Below, piece by piece: positions 55,183-64,000 of a stretch of DNA of 64,000 nt. This DNA comes from Aaosphaeria pasadenensis (lineage: Eukaryota; Ascomycota; Dothideomycetes; Pleosporales): contig JAKLMB010000011.1 of assembly GCA_022813625.1 (NCBI GenBank), positions 1,054,001 to 1,118,000 on the forward strand, in the 5' to 3' direction. Under the pieces are notes generated by a model. The model did no database searches, had not been told where the DNA came from, and worked only from the letters and a program-made list of their open reading frames with translations. A program made the translations under genes and the position numbers. Positions within the stretch are counted from its first letter, which is position 1; every line of letters starts with the position of its first letter.

Positions 55183-56136
55183 ATGACGATCAAGATCATC
55201 TACGGAGGTGCCTCCCTGAACCCAGGCTACTATCCCACCGATGAGGGCGTTCAAGAGCTCCTCGCCGTCCTGAAGGAGGAAGGAGTAACCACCATCGACA
55301 CAGCCCGCCTCTACGCAGGATCAGAAGAGACCATCGGACGCAACACCACCGACTTCATCATCGACACCAAGATCCCAGGAGGCTTCGGGCCCGGCTCAGC
55401 CAAGAGAGAGAACCTGATCGCTGGCGCTGACGACTCCCTCGAGAAGCTCAAGATCAAGCAACTCGACGTCTTCTACATCCACGCACCCCCCGTCGACGTC
55501 CCCTTCGAGGAGGTCCTCGACGCCGTCAACGAAGTCTACAAGAAGGGCCTCTTCAAGCGCTTCGGCGTCAGCAATTTCACGGCCGAGCAGGTCCAGGAAT
55601 TCTACGACATCTCCAAGAGCAAAGGCTACATCCTCCCCTCCGTCTACCAGGGCAACTACAGCGCCATCGCCCGCAAGACCGAGACCGAACTCTTCCCCAC
55701 TCTCCGCAAGCTCGGCTTCAGCTTCTACGCCTACTCACCCATCGCCGGCGGCTTCCTCGTCAAGACGCTCGAGCAGCTCGACGAGGGCTCCGGCAAGTTC
55801 AACGACAACGCCGTCGGCGGCCTGTACAACAAGCTGTACAACCGACCCATCTTCCGCGACGCGCTCGCCGACTGGAACGCCATCGCGAAGAAGGAGGGCG
55901 TCAGCAATGCGGAGCTCGCGTACAGGTGGATCGCGCACCACAGCTTGCTCAAGGAGGAGCTCGGCGATGCTGTCATCTTTGGGGCGAGTCGCGTGCAGCA
56001 GGCGCGCGAGACGACCAAGGCGTTGAAGAAGGGGCCGTTGAGCAGTGAGGCGGCGGACGCGATCAATGCTATCTGGCCGAAGCTCGAGAAGGAGGCTATC
56101 CTCGATAACTGGACTGTCGTGAGTGGTGGTAAGTAG
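55183..56136 (+). CDS. Aldo-keto reductase, AKR7 (aflatoxin-aldehyde reductase) type
   Basis: Single exon, 317 residues from the Met at 55183, where the first beta-strand (MTIKIIYGGASL) begins. The catalytic tetrad of aldo-keto reductases is visible: Asp39 and Tyr44 in TIDTARLYAGSEE, Lys63 in DTKIPGG, and His100 in VFYIHAPP. The later SNFTAEQV, YQGNYSAIAR, YAYSPIAGGFL and FGASRVQQ match the AKR7 pattern, which reduces dialdehydes and other reactive carbonyls with NADPH in the cytosol. Codons are strongly C-ending. The frame is open without a stop for 67 codons upstream (from 54982); that extension is Arg/Ser/His-rich and could be a mitochondrial presequence of a longer isoform, or just leader DNA. 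Confidence 0.92.
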   Translation: MTIKIIYGGASLNPGYYPTDEGVQELLAVLKEEGVTTIDTARLYAGSEETIGRNTTDFIIDTKIPGGFGPGSAKRENLIAGADDSLEKLKIKQLDVFYIHAPPVDVPFEEVLDAVNEVYKKGLFKRFGVSNFTAEQVQEFYDISKSKGYILPSVYQGNYSAIARKTETELFPTLRKLGFSFYAYSPIAGGFLVKTLEQLDEGSGKFNDNAVGGLYNKLYNRPIFRDALADWNAIAKKEGVSNAELAYRWIAHHSLLKEELGDAVIFGASRVQQARETTKALKKGPLSSEAADAINAIWPKLEKEAILDNWTVVSGGK

Positions 56137-56743
56137 ACGCCAAGATAGAAGCGAAGAAAGAAAGGAGCGTGTATGTTCTACATTATGATGGGTATGACTG
56201 CAACCTGATATAGAAGGCTTGTCAAGATCAATAGCGATTCACTGGGCTTAAGCCATAGATACTAAACTTAAATACAAAAGTAACGAACCATTCAATATTG
56301 TGCCAGTGAGTGATAATTGAGAATCGTTGGTTGTTCCTGATGTATCTGTAACCCTCTATAAATATAACCTACTATTTTCATTATTCCTGTTCCTTTATCG
56401 ACGGACAAGGCAGCGAGGGACGAATTGCTCGGAGCTCTGGAGCTAGATCCGAATTGGGCTAGCAAGCTGTACTGCCCCTCCCTTCGATGATCAAGCTCGA
56501 AGTCCGTAAGGTGAACATTTCCAGATTCCCAATTCCTAATTCGTGGCTCGTGGAATCAGGCAGAAGCTTCATTGTCTTCTACTCCCCATCCCTCAATTCC
56601 CTCACACTTTATAAAACCTCCCCTCTTACCCTCCATCAACTCAAAGACGCACACAACACTTCCTTCCCCTCCTCTCCCCCACCATCACCTCACCTTCCCA
56701 AGACATCTTCAGTCGCATACGACACACACCTCTCCCCACCACC
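56137..56743. promoter_or_regulatory. Promoter of SGT1
   Basis: 607 nt. TATAAAA at 56610-56616, 128 nt before the ATG, is a good TATA element, followed by a long C/T-rich leader ending in CCCACCACCATGG. No gene seen. Confidence 0.6.
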
Positions 56744-57979
56744 ATGGACCAAGCCGCCCGCGGCGCAACCGCGCTGGCCAACAGCAACTACGACGAAGCC
56801 ATCAAAGAATACACATCCGCCATTGGCGTCAACCCCTCCGCAGCACGATACTACATCCAGCGCTCCACCGCCTACCAACGCTCCTCCCGGTACGCAGACG
56901 CCCTCGCCGACGCCGAAACCGCCGCCTTCCTCGCATACAAACGCGCGAGCCGCGACCTCATAAAGGACGCCCAGCTGCGACGCGGCATAGCGCTGTACTT
57001 CACCGAGCGGTTCGCCGACGCCAAGTTCGTGCTAGACATCGTGCGGAAGATGGACGACAAGGAGAAGAGTCTCGCGATATGGGAGTCGAAGGTTAGCAAG
57101 AAGCTGGAGGGACTGGAGGAAGGTGATGAGCGAGGGAAGCTCACGGCGAAGGAGAAGCCCGAGGTGGAAGATCCCAGCGAGAAGAAGAAGACGGGTTCGG
57201 CTGTTGCCTCGTCAGTGAGCGCAACAAAGAAGGAGGAGAAGGCGGCTGTTGCACCGGCTCCGGTCGTCCCTACGCCTCCCAGCAAGATCAAGCATGATTG
57301 GTACCAGAATAATGAGAATGTGTACTTCACGCTTCTCGCGAAGGGTGTGCCTAAGGAAAGCGCGACAGTCGATATCGCGAACGCCTCGCTGTCGATATCT
57401 TTCCCTGTCCCAGGAGGCTCTGAATTTGCCTACTCCGTCGAGCCCTTGTGGGCTGAGATCGACCCTTCACAGTCGTCGTTCACCATCAAGGCCACAAAGA
57501 TCGAGGTCACACTTAAGAAGGCGGCTCCGGGGATTAAGTGGCATGCCCTTGAGGGCGACAGCGACGCACTTCCCACCACTACTAGCACCGCAGACACCAA
57601 CAAATCCACGATACCCCTCCACATCCTCAAGTCCAACACACAAGACAAACCCCCTGCATACCCGACCTCGTCGCGAAAGGGCGCGAAGAACTGGGACAAG
57701 CTCGCTGCCGACCTGACCAAAAAGAAGGCCAAGGACGATGGTACCACCACAAAGGGCGACGATGACGACGATGCCGGGGTGGACGACTACGAGGAGGGCG
57801 ACGAGACGAGTCGGTTCTTCAAGCACCTATACAAGGATGCCACGCCGGACCAGCAGCGCGCCATGATGAAGAGTTACCAAGAGAGCGGAGGTACTGTCCT
57901 CAGCACCGACTGGTCGCAAGTCGGGAGCAAGACGATCGTGCCCGAGCCGCCCGAGGGCATGGAAGCGAAGAAGTACTAG
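56744..57979 (+). CDS. SGT1: SGT1-type co-chaperone (TPR-CS-SGS)
   Basis: Single exon, 411 residues with the complete three-domain layout. An N-terminal TPR domain (about 1-120: GATALANSNYDEAIKEYTSAI, ARYYIQRSTAYQ) is followed by a charged linker. The CS domain (about 185-270) contains IKHDWYQNNENVYFTLLAKG, LSISFPVPGG and ATKIEVTLKKAAPGIKW. The C-terminal SGS domain (about 300-411) contains KNWDKLAADL, RFFKHLYKDATPDQQRAMMKSYQESGGTVLSTDW. SGT1 links Hsp90 to SCF ubiquitin ligases and to kinetochore assembly through Skp1, in cytosol and nucleus. All key motifs are intact. The start is in an excellent context (CCACCACCATGG). An Asp-rich stretch (GDDDDDAG) precedes the SGS domain. Confidence 0.95.
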   Translation: MDQAARGATALANSNYDEAIKEYTSAIGVNPSAARYYIQRSTAYQRSSRYADALADAETAAFLAYKRASRDLIKDAQLRRGIALYFTERFADAKFVLDIVRKMDDKEKSLAIWESKVSKKLEGLEEGDERGKLTAKEKPEVEDPSEKKKTGSAVASSVSATKKEEKAAVAPAPVVPTPPSKIKHDWYQNNENVYFTLLAKGVPKESATVDIANASLSISFPVPGGSEFAYSVEPLWAEIDPSQSSFTIKATKIEVTLKKAAPGIKWHALEGDSDALPTTTSTADTNKSTIPLHILKSNTQDKPPAYPTSSRKGAKNWDKLAADLTKKKAKDDGTTTKGDDDDDAGVDDYEEGDETSRFFKHLYKDATPDQQRAMMKSYQESGGTVLSTDWSQVGSKTIVPEPPEGMEAKKY

Positions 57980-58938
57980 GTCGGGTCGCCTGAATAGACA
58001 TCGAAATCGACCTCTAGATCTGGTTCACGGAGAAGGTCAAACGCCTTTTATCGACGATGTATGTTGATATGATTTCACTAAATAGCTTTTCTTTCATTTT
58101 CGCAAGGCGATGAATGCATGTATGCATGCATGTACGCACCACGAGTGAGGGGAAAAAGATCACTACCACGACAACAACGGGAGCCTGGGATCGAGGAAAA
58201 TATCACGCTTTGTATTTGCCTGCACCGCTCGCTTGCATTGCGTGATAGGACACCTCCATGGTTCTTTTCGTGGTTCTTTTCTTTTCCCCCTTGCGAATGG
58301 TGCAAGCATGCAATGGAGCGGTTCATTTTCCATTTTCTACTTGTTTTCTTAAGTTTCACTGGTTTGGCGTCATGGAAAAGGCATCGGGATTTTTCTGATA
58401 TGCATCTGTACGATTTTTACTACTACTATTTATCGTAACCGTCGAGCGATAGATACAACGGCGGGGGAATGAGAAGCCGGATAAACCCATTCAAGGGCAA
58501 TAGAAGAAAGACAACAGCTATTCTCACAGATAAAATTTCCCCAAATAGTTCCTCCAATTCTCCACTCCAACATACTACCACATTGCAGCTAACAGACAGA
58601 CAAAGCAAATACTGCGAGCACACTACGCGATGTAAAGTAGGAGGATCAACTAGTCAATTATTCTATGCACAGAAGCACGAAATCATTACTCGAAGAGGCA
58701 GGTGGCCTTTAATTTCTATTCCCAATACACTTTCTTCCCCGCGTAAGCATGCAAGTCGATCGACGTAATGTGTTACACTAAATCTCTCAATAAAGTACCA
58801 AGCCGTACATAAGGTCCCAGGCCGCAATTCAGGTCGACTTCTCCAATTCCCCTCCCCTGGATTCCCTACGTATTTTAAAGAGATAGGAAAAGAATGAGGC
58901 TCAATTAACAACACTATTAACCGCCCGTACCAATTGCA
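57980..58938. other. Intergenic region, about 960 nt
   Basis: SGT1 3' region and promoter of the GMC oxidoreductase gene, with an ATGCATG-rich patch at about 58113-58132. No gene seen. Confidence 0.5.
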
Positions 58939-60789
58939 ATGTTCCGGTCAACAATATACCTGGCGACCTTGCTCGTCCTCTCCCTTCCCACCAAAGCAAC
59001 ATGCACCACCCACCAGGCCACCAACCTCACCCACGACACCTTCGACTTCATAATAATCGGCGGCGGCACCGCCGGCCTCGTCCTCGCCAACCGCCTGTCC
59101 ACGCTCCCCACGCTCCGAATCGCCGTCATCGAAGCCGGAGACTCAGTCCTCAACAACAGCGTCGTGAGCGACATCCTCGGATTTCCCAACACCATCAGTC
59201 TGCCCATCAACTACGCCTACTCGAGCGCGCCGCAGAAGTACACGGATGACCGCGTGCTCCAGTACAGCGGCGGCAGGGCGCTCGGAGGCACCACGACGAT
59301 CAATGGGATGACGTACCTGCGCGCCGAGCGCGAGCAGATCGACTCCTGGGGCGAATTCCTCGGAAACGAAGGGTGGAGCTGGGATGAACTGTTCCCTTAC
59401 TACCTCAAGCAAGAGGGATTCGGGCGGCCAGGGCAAGAGTTGGAAGACAAGGGTGCGGCTTTCGAGGAGGGGTTCCATGGCGAAGAGGGGCCTGTCGCTA
59501 CGGGGTTCACGCCGTATCTCACGGGGCAGGACTTCTTCGAGGTGATGAGGGAGACGCATGAGGGGGTGGGGATCCCGTGGAATAGGGATGCGAATGGTGG
59601 GCGGATGAGAGGGTTTACGGCGGCGCCCCAGACGCTGAATGCGAGTGCGTTGGTGAGGGCGGATGCGGCGAGGTCGTACTATTATCCTGTTGCGGCTGAA
59701 CGGCCGAATCTGTCTGTGTTTTTGAATACGACGGCACTGAGGATTGTCTGGGACGAAGAGCGGAGGTCATCATCTGGGGAGGTTGTGGCGCGTGGTGTGG
59801 AGGTGGAAACGCAGTCGGGCTCGATTGGAATCATCTCCCTCACTGATGAGACCGGCGAGATCATCTCCTCCGCAGGATCCATCCGCTCTCCAGCTCTACT
59901 CGAGAACTCGGGGGTAGGAAACCCTTCGATCCTCGACCCCCTAGGCATCACTCCCGTCATCGACCTCCCCGGCGTGGGCGGCGGCCTCCAAGACCAACCC
60001 AACATCCAAATCATCTACAACTCGAGCACGAACTGGACCGGCTTCCCATCCTTCGCGACCTTCCTCACCGCCGCCGACATCTTCCCTCCCTCCGACCTCT
60101 CCACCCTTCGCGACGAAATCACCGCAAACATCAGCGCCTACGCCTCCACGATCGTCGCCTCCTCCCCCCGCGACGAAACCACGCAGTCCATCCAAGAACA
60201 CCTCCTCGCGCACCACGCCTCCCAAATCTTCACCCCAAACAGCACGATCCCCCTCGCGGAGATCATCTGGTTCCCAATGGGCACCCTCATCGGCGCCGCA
60301 TACTGGACGCTCCTGCCCTTCTCCCGCGGAAACATCCACATCACCTCCCCCAACTCAACCCACCCCCCTTCCATCCAACCCAACTTCTTCCACCTAGACC
60401 TCGACACCCACCTCCTCGCCGCGACATCCAAAAAAGTCCTCGCCCTGTTCTCAACCCCGCCTCTCTCCTCATACCTCACCCCTCCCACCGCACCGCTCCC
60501 CCCGCCCTTCGACATCGCAGAGCTGGGATACCGCGACCCCCGCTGGGCGACCTGGATCAAGGGCGCCTACGGCTCGAATAATCATCCAGTGGCCACATGT
60601 GCGATGATGCCGCGGGAGCTGAACGGCGTGGTGGATGCGGGGGGAAGGGTGTACGGGTCGCGGAACGTAAGGGTCGTGGATGCGGGGACGCTGCCCGCGC
60701 AGCTGAGTGGGCATCTTTCGGCGAGTGTTTATGCGGTTGCGGAGAAGATTGCTGATGGGATACTTGGGGAGAGGAAGAGTGGGAGGTAG
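58939..60789 (+). CDS. Secreted GMC oxidoreductase (AA3 family)
   Basis: Single exon, 616 residues. A signal peptide (MFRSTIYLATLLVLSLPTKA) leads to the FAD-binding start FDFIIIGGGTAGLVLANRLS, with VIEAGDS as the ribose-binding strand. The GMC signature 1 region is YSGGRALGGTTTINGMTYLRA and signature 2 is GSIRSPALLENSGVG. The C-terminal catalytic site has His in NNHPVATCAMMP and a second His in QLSGHLSASVYAVAEKIA. The family uses FAD to oxidise alcohols or sugars with oxygen or quinones; members include glucose oxidase, aryl-alcohol oxidase and related dehydrogenases. Which substrate this one uses cannot be told. Many N-x-S/T sites fit secretion. GC content and C-ending codons are high. Convergent with the aminotransferase gene, 65 nt away. 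Confidence 0.93.
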   Translation: MFRSTIYLATLLVLSLPTKATCTTHQATNLTHDTFDFIIIGGGTAGLVLANRLSTLPTLRIAVIEAGDSVLNNSVVSDILGFPNTISLPINYAYSSAPQKYTDDRVLQYSGGRALGGTTTINGMTYLRAEREQIDSWGEFLGNEGWSWDELFPYYLKQEGFGRPGQELEDKGAAFEEGFHGEEGPVATGFTPYLTGQDFFEVMRETHEGVGIPWNRDANGGRMRGFTAAPQTLNASALVRADAARSYYYPVAAERPNLSVFLNTTALRIVWDEERRSSSGEVVARGVEVETQSGSIGIISLTDETGEIISSAGSIRSPALLENSGVGNPSILDPLGITPVIDLPGVGGGLQDQPNIQIIYNSSTNWTGFPSFATFLTAADIFPPSDLSTLRDEITANISAYASTIVASSPRDETTQSIQEHLLAHHASQIFTPNSTIPLAEIIWFPMGTLIGAAYWTLLPFSRGNIHITSPNSTHPPSIQPNFFHLDLDTHLLAATSKKVLALFSTPPLSSYLTPPTAPLPPPFDIAELGYRDPRWATWIKGAYGSNNHPVATCAMMPRELNGVVDAGGRVYGSRNVRVVDAGTLPAQLSGHLSASVYAVAEKIADGILGERKSGR

Positions 60790-60854
60790 ATTGTGAAGGA
60801 GTTTGTATATATGCTGTGCTAGTTATCCAAAATTGTGTATATATGTATGGCAAA

Positions 60855-62725
60855 TCAACACATTCCCGTCAACGACACAACCCCCTCCATTGCCGCCATC
60901 CCCTCATCATCCTCCAACAACTTATCAATCCTCTCCACGCTCTTGATCCTCCAAAACGCCTGCGCGCCGTCCACAAACCTCCCCGTGATCCCCTTCACTT
61001 CCTCCTCCGGACACGCCGCAAAGCACAACCTAACACAATTAAACGCATCCCTCTCATTCACCTCCTCCGTCGCTGCGAACATACTCCCCGGCGCAACGAG
61101 ACACAGATACGGCTTCTTCGTCCAAAACACCCACAGCGCCTGCGACAGCCTCCGCGCATCGACCTGCTTCCTTAGCGGGTGCGTCGAGAAGTCGAACCTA
61201 ACCCACACAAACATGCCACCCAGCGGTCTCACGAAGTCGAAGATCCGCGTAGTCTCGACGACACTCCACTCGTCTCCGTCGTCCGCGACGACAGCAGCCA
61301 GCGACGCGCGCCGCCCCGCCTTGACGAGGTGTTTCCCCCTCTCCAGCACATCGCACATATCGCCCATCCTGCGCTCGTAGTTGCCCCTCAGGCCCTCCAG
61401 CCAGCGCACCCAGCCGTCGACTTTCCAGCCCGAGCCGTCGGACGCGCCGCCCCTGCCCGGATCGGACGACGACTGGGGCCCCATGATGAGTTCGGCGACC
61501 ATGGACTGCACGAAGCCGGAGGGCTGCTGTGTCGTTGTTTCGGAGATGCGGAGGATGCGTTCCACGAGCGCGGGCTGCGCGGTTATCCAGCCGAGGCGGC
61601 AGCCTGGCGCCGCGGTCTTCGAGAAGGTGTCGAGGCGGAGGACGCGGCCTTGGTGGTCGATGGAGAGGTACGAGGGGATGAGGGAGTCGAGGAAGTCGAA
61701 GCCGGAGGATTTGGTGGGTTTCGGGGCGGAGGGCGTGGATGGTGTGGTGGAGGATGGGAATTGCAGGTACCAGTAGGGGTCGTCTTCGATGATGATGATG
61801 TCGTATTTCATGCAGAGGGCGTAGATTTCTTTGCGCCGGGGTACGCCTAGGGTTCCTGAGGTTGGGTTCTGCCCGATGGTTACCGTGTACATCATGTGTG
61901 GGCGGCGCCCGCGGGAGAAGTCCCAGTTCTCGAGGACGGAGGCGAGACCGCCCGGGCCGTGGGCGACCATGCCTTCCGAGTCGACGGCGACGGAGACGAT
62001 GTTGACGCCTCGGGGCTTTGCGGTCTGGACGGCGTTCATGTAGCAGTATTCTTCGACGAGGAGCCCCGGCCGCTCGGAGACGTGGTCGTAGCCTTCGAAC
62101 CATTCGTTGCTGAGGGCTTGGATCGCCTTGCTGAAGCCGTCTGTGGACCCGCACGTGAGGATGATCTCGGGGCCGTCTTTGTAGGGGACGAAGGGGTGGA
62201 GGTTCTCCCGCGTGAATTGCCGGATGAAGTAGTAGAGGGATGGGTAGCCTTGGGAGGTGCCGTACTGGAGAGCGGATTTGAGGTCGATCATGCGCAATGG
62301 GTCCTTGTTGCCGGAGTCGTGGGGCACGACCACCCGCGATGATGGCGGGTCATCCTTGGAGGAGGTCGAGGTTGAAGGGGCTTTCGTAGCAGATGGGTCC
62401 ACGGGTTTGTTTGGCGTGGGCTTCCAGCGATCCGGGTGAGCGACTTTGGCCTCGAGAGTGTCGAATGGAAAATAGTGGTCGTTTGGTAGGCCTGAAGGGG
62501 AGATATGTTAGCAGGTGTCGTTGCATGTAAGATGAGATGAAAGGACGAGCAAGAAAGCAAAGTGTGTGGCGTACCGCCGGCGAGCTGGGCAATGCCAGGG
62601 ATGGTGAAGTACTTGTAGAACTTCTTGACACTGGAAGCCTCTCGAGCTTTGGTGCTGCGGGAGAGGTGGTGGGAGAGGTCGACGGGGGAGGGAAAGGTGG
62701 ATGGGTCGGAGGTGTAGTAGGACAT
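60855..62725 (-). CDS. PLP-dependent aromatic aminotransferase (Aro8-like, class I)
   Basis: Two exons, complement(join(60855..62491, 62575..62725)), encode 595 residues. The N-terminus (SVKKFYKYFTIPGIAQLAGGLPND, across the 83-nt GT-AG intron) is the usual opening of fungal Aro8/Kat-II-like enzymes. The PLP fold shows LQYGTSQGYPSLYYFIRQF, ILTCGSTDGFSKAI, the cofactor Asp/Tyr strand IIIIEDDPYWYLQF and the Schiff-base lysine in RLDTFSKTAAPGCRLGW (Lys near residue 342). Such enzymes transfer amino groups between aromatic amino acids or 2-aminoadipate and 2-oxoglutarate in the cytosol. Two low-complexity Ser/Thr/Pro inserts (about 81-105 and 298-312) lengthen it beyond the yeast enzyme. Ends only 65 nt from the convergent GMC gene. 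Confidence 0.92.
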
Positions 62726-63881
62726 GTTGAAGATATGCCGAGGGACGTGTTTTTATGTACAACAACAAAAAGGTAGGATGCAGATAGTGCTTTATTGCGA
62801 CATGTAGGGTTCCAATTGCGATAGTAATAATTACTGCATAAGAAGGCAAGAGATATAGTACTATATGCGATTGGGAATAATAATGGTGTAGAGAAGGAGA
62901 GGGAGGGAGGAGAGCGATAGAGGAGAGAAGGATGATGGACGTTGATATTCGTCCGTCCAGCGGTCAGATATCGATAAGAGAGCGGCAAGGTATGTATGCA
63001 CTATGTGACTGGGTAGCTAGGTATGTATACACGGTATTCGTGTTGTCGTTGGCTGCAATGCTCGGTATCTCGCTGCCTCGCTGGTAAATTCGTTAGTTTA
63101 TACGGAGTAGATTAGAAATCCTCCCCTCGACTAGCATCAGAAAATACGCCCACCTTTCCCCATCCTATCAATCGCCCGCCAAATCATGACGCAGTCATCG
63201 CACTTCTCCTCGTATCACCATCACCATCGCCTACACTGACATTGCATTACTCCCACCTACCTAATTCATGCATGGACGGTAGCTATCGTCCACGGTTAGA
63301 GTCGCATTCCTTCGCTCATCTCATCGTCCCTCTCTGCCGTGCCTGCATGAGTATATAAGTGTAGGTGCTGCATGTCGTTGGTTTACATCGCAAAGAAATT
63401 CTACACCAACGGTCAACCCCATCCATCACTTAAGATCCATTGTTGACTCTCACAGATCGAATACTCATAGCAGTAGCATTATGGGCAGGGCTGAAGACGA
63501 AACGCGTACCACGTGCGGCATTCCGGTTGGCGATGGGGGCGAGCGCTGATCTCATGTCATCCATCTGGTACCAACCACCTTGGGTAACTTGCCTTACAGG
63601 TACAACTACTTACTACCACTTCCTCTACTTCTTCCCTATACTCCGTACTTAACCTCTCCCTGCTCACTACTCCGTACTCTCCATTGTATCTATGTCTGTA
63701 TACTACCTCGATATTTCAACTGTTTGATACCCCCAGTGCTCTTTGTTTGTGTCTCATCTCGTCCTTCGGAAGTCCCGGAGCTGGCTATCCGACCAAGTAC
63801 CCTCTCTGTACGTTCGGACACCGCCATTCAGCCTCGCAGTGTCTCTCTATATTATAGTCAAGCTCGACAGCTTCCTCCGGC
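62726..63881. promoter_or_regulatory. Divergent promoter region at the right end
   Basis: About 1.15 kb between the aminotransferase start and the probable gene at 63882. It has TATATAA at 63352-63358 and three copies of the TACGGAGTA/TACTCCGTA element (63101, 63639, 63668). The last 400 nt are C/T-rich leader, possibly with an intron in the 5' UTR. Confidence 0.5.
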
Positions 63882-64000
63882 ATGGGTCCTCACACGACAA
63901 ATACTCCTTCGGACCCTCCTCCCCAGGTCTACCGCGACGATGATGTCACCAACCCTCACTCTCACGATTCCGACGACTCCGATACGATCCTCATAGATGG
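63882..64000 (+). CDS. Start of an unidentified gene, cut by the window edge
   Basis: An ATG at 63882 in fair context opens a frame of 39 codons to the edge without a stop. The peptide is hydrophilic and acidic (VYRDDDVTNPHSHDSDDSDT), like the disordered N-terminus of many fungal regulatory or membrane proteins. Too short to name a family. A TATA-like element and leader upstream fit a real start. Confidence 0.4.
   Translation, partial: MGPHTTNTPSDPPPQVYRDDDVTNPHSHDSDDSDTILID

Noticed and set aside
61198..62154. 318-codon frame on the same strand as the aminotransferase in another phase, and other long frames at 61179-61850
   Set aside because: Arg/His/Pro-rich translations without motifs, typical of shifted frames in GC-rich coding DNA; the PLP enzyme frame is complete.

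Overview
This window is nuclear DNA of a filamentous ascomycete (Pezizomycotina). The signs are short introns of about 50-100 nt with GT-AG borders and CTAAC/CTGAC-like branch sites, long intergenic spaces, and fungus-typical families: a Zn2Cys6 regulator, a PDR-type ABC transporter, a GH72 glucanosyltransferase, an NADP mannitol dehydrogenase, a LaeA-like methyltransferase, RTT109 and a fungal rhodopsin-domain protein. A Leotiomycete is my best guess, but the sequence alone does not prove the class. No CRISPR array, tRNA, rRNA or intact transposon was recognised.

Layout. 1-7.7 kb: a metallo-beta-lactamase-fold hydrolase (cut by the left edge) divergent from a sugar-type MFS transporter, then a secreted, membrane-anchored aspartyl-protease-like protein without its catalytic residues and a secreted DUF1254 protein. 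9-18.2 kb: housekeeping genes, namely a long Ser/Pro-rich single-pass membrane protein, mitoribosomal mL57, RTT109 and ceramide glucosyltransferase. 20-21.4 kb: a GPI-anchored GH72 cell-wall enzyme. 21.4-32.1 kb: an AT-richer accessory stretch with diverged repeats around an NmrA-like gene, a PDR ABC transporter with a GC-AG intron, and a Zn2Cys6 regulator interrupted by one in-frame TGA. 34-40.4 kb: a rhodopsin-domain membrane protein with a 13-residue C-terminal repeat, a glucoamylase with a starch-binding domain, and mannitol dehydrogenase. 43-50 kb: an unrecognised 301-residue protein, a six-exon LaeA-like methyltransferase, a METTL25-type methyltransferase and the SNARE Tlg1. 51-62.7 kb: a multi-pass membrane protein with a disordered tail, an AKR7-type reductase, SGT1, a GMC oxidoreductase and an Aro8-like aminotransferase. 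At the right edge a new gene probably starts.

This is not a classical secondary-metabolite cluster, because there is no backbone synthase. Local partnerships can still be argued. The ABC transporter and the downstream Zn2Cys6 gene look like an efflux pump with its regulator, and a 10-bp-period tandem CGGACATTT site lies in the pump promoter. The hydrolase and MFS transporter share a divergent promoter. Glucoamylase and mannitol dehydrogenase both serve carbon use.

Most exon borders were worked out by hand from reading frame, splice consensus and family motifs. They are predictions without transcript support.
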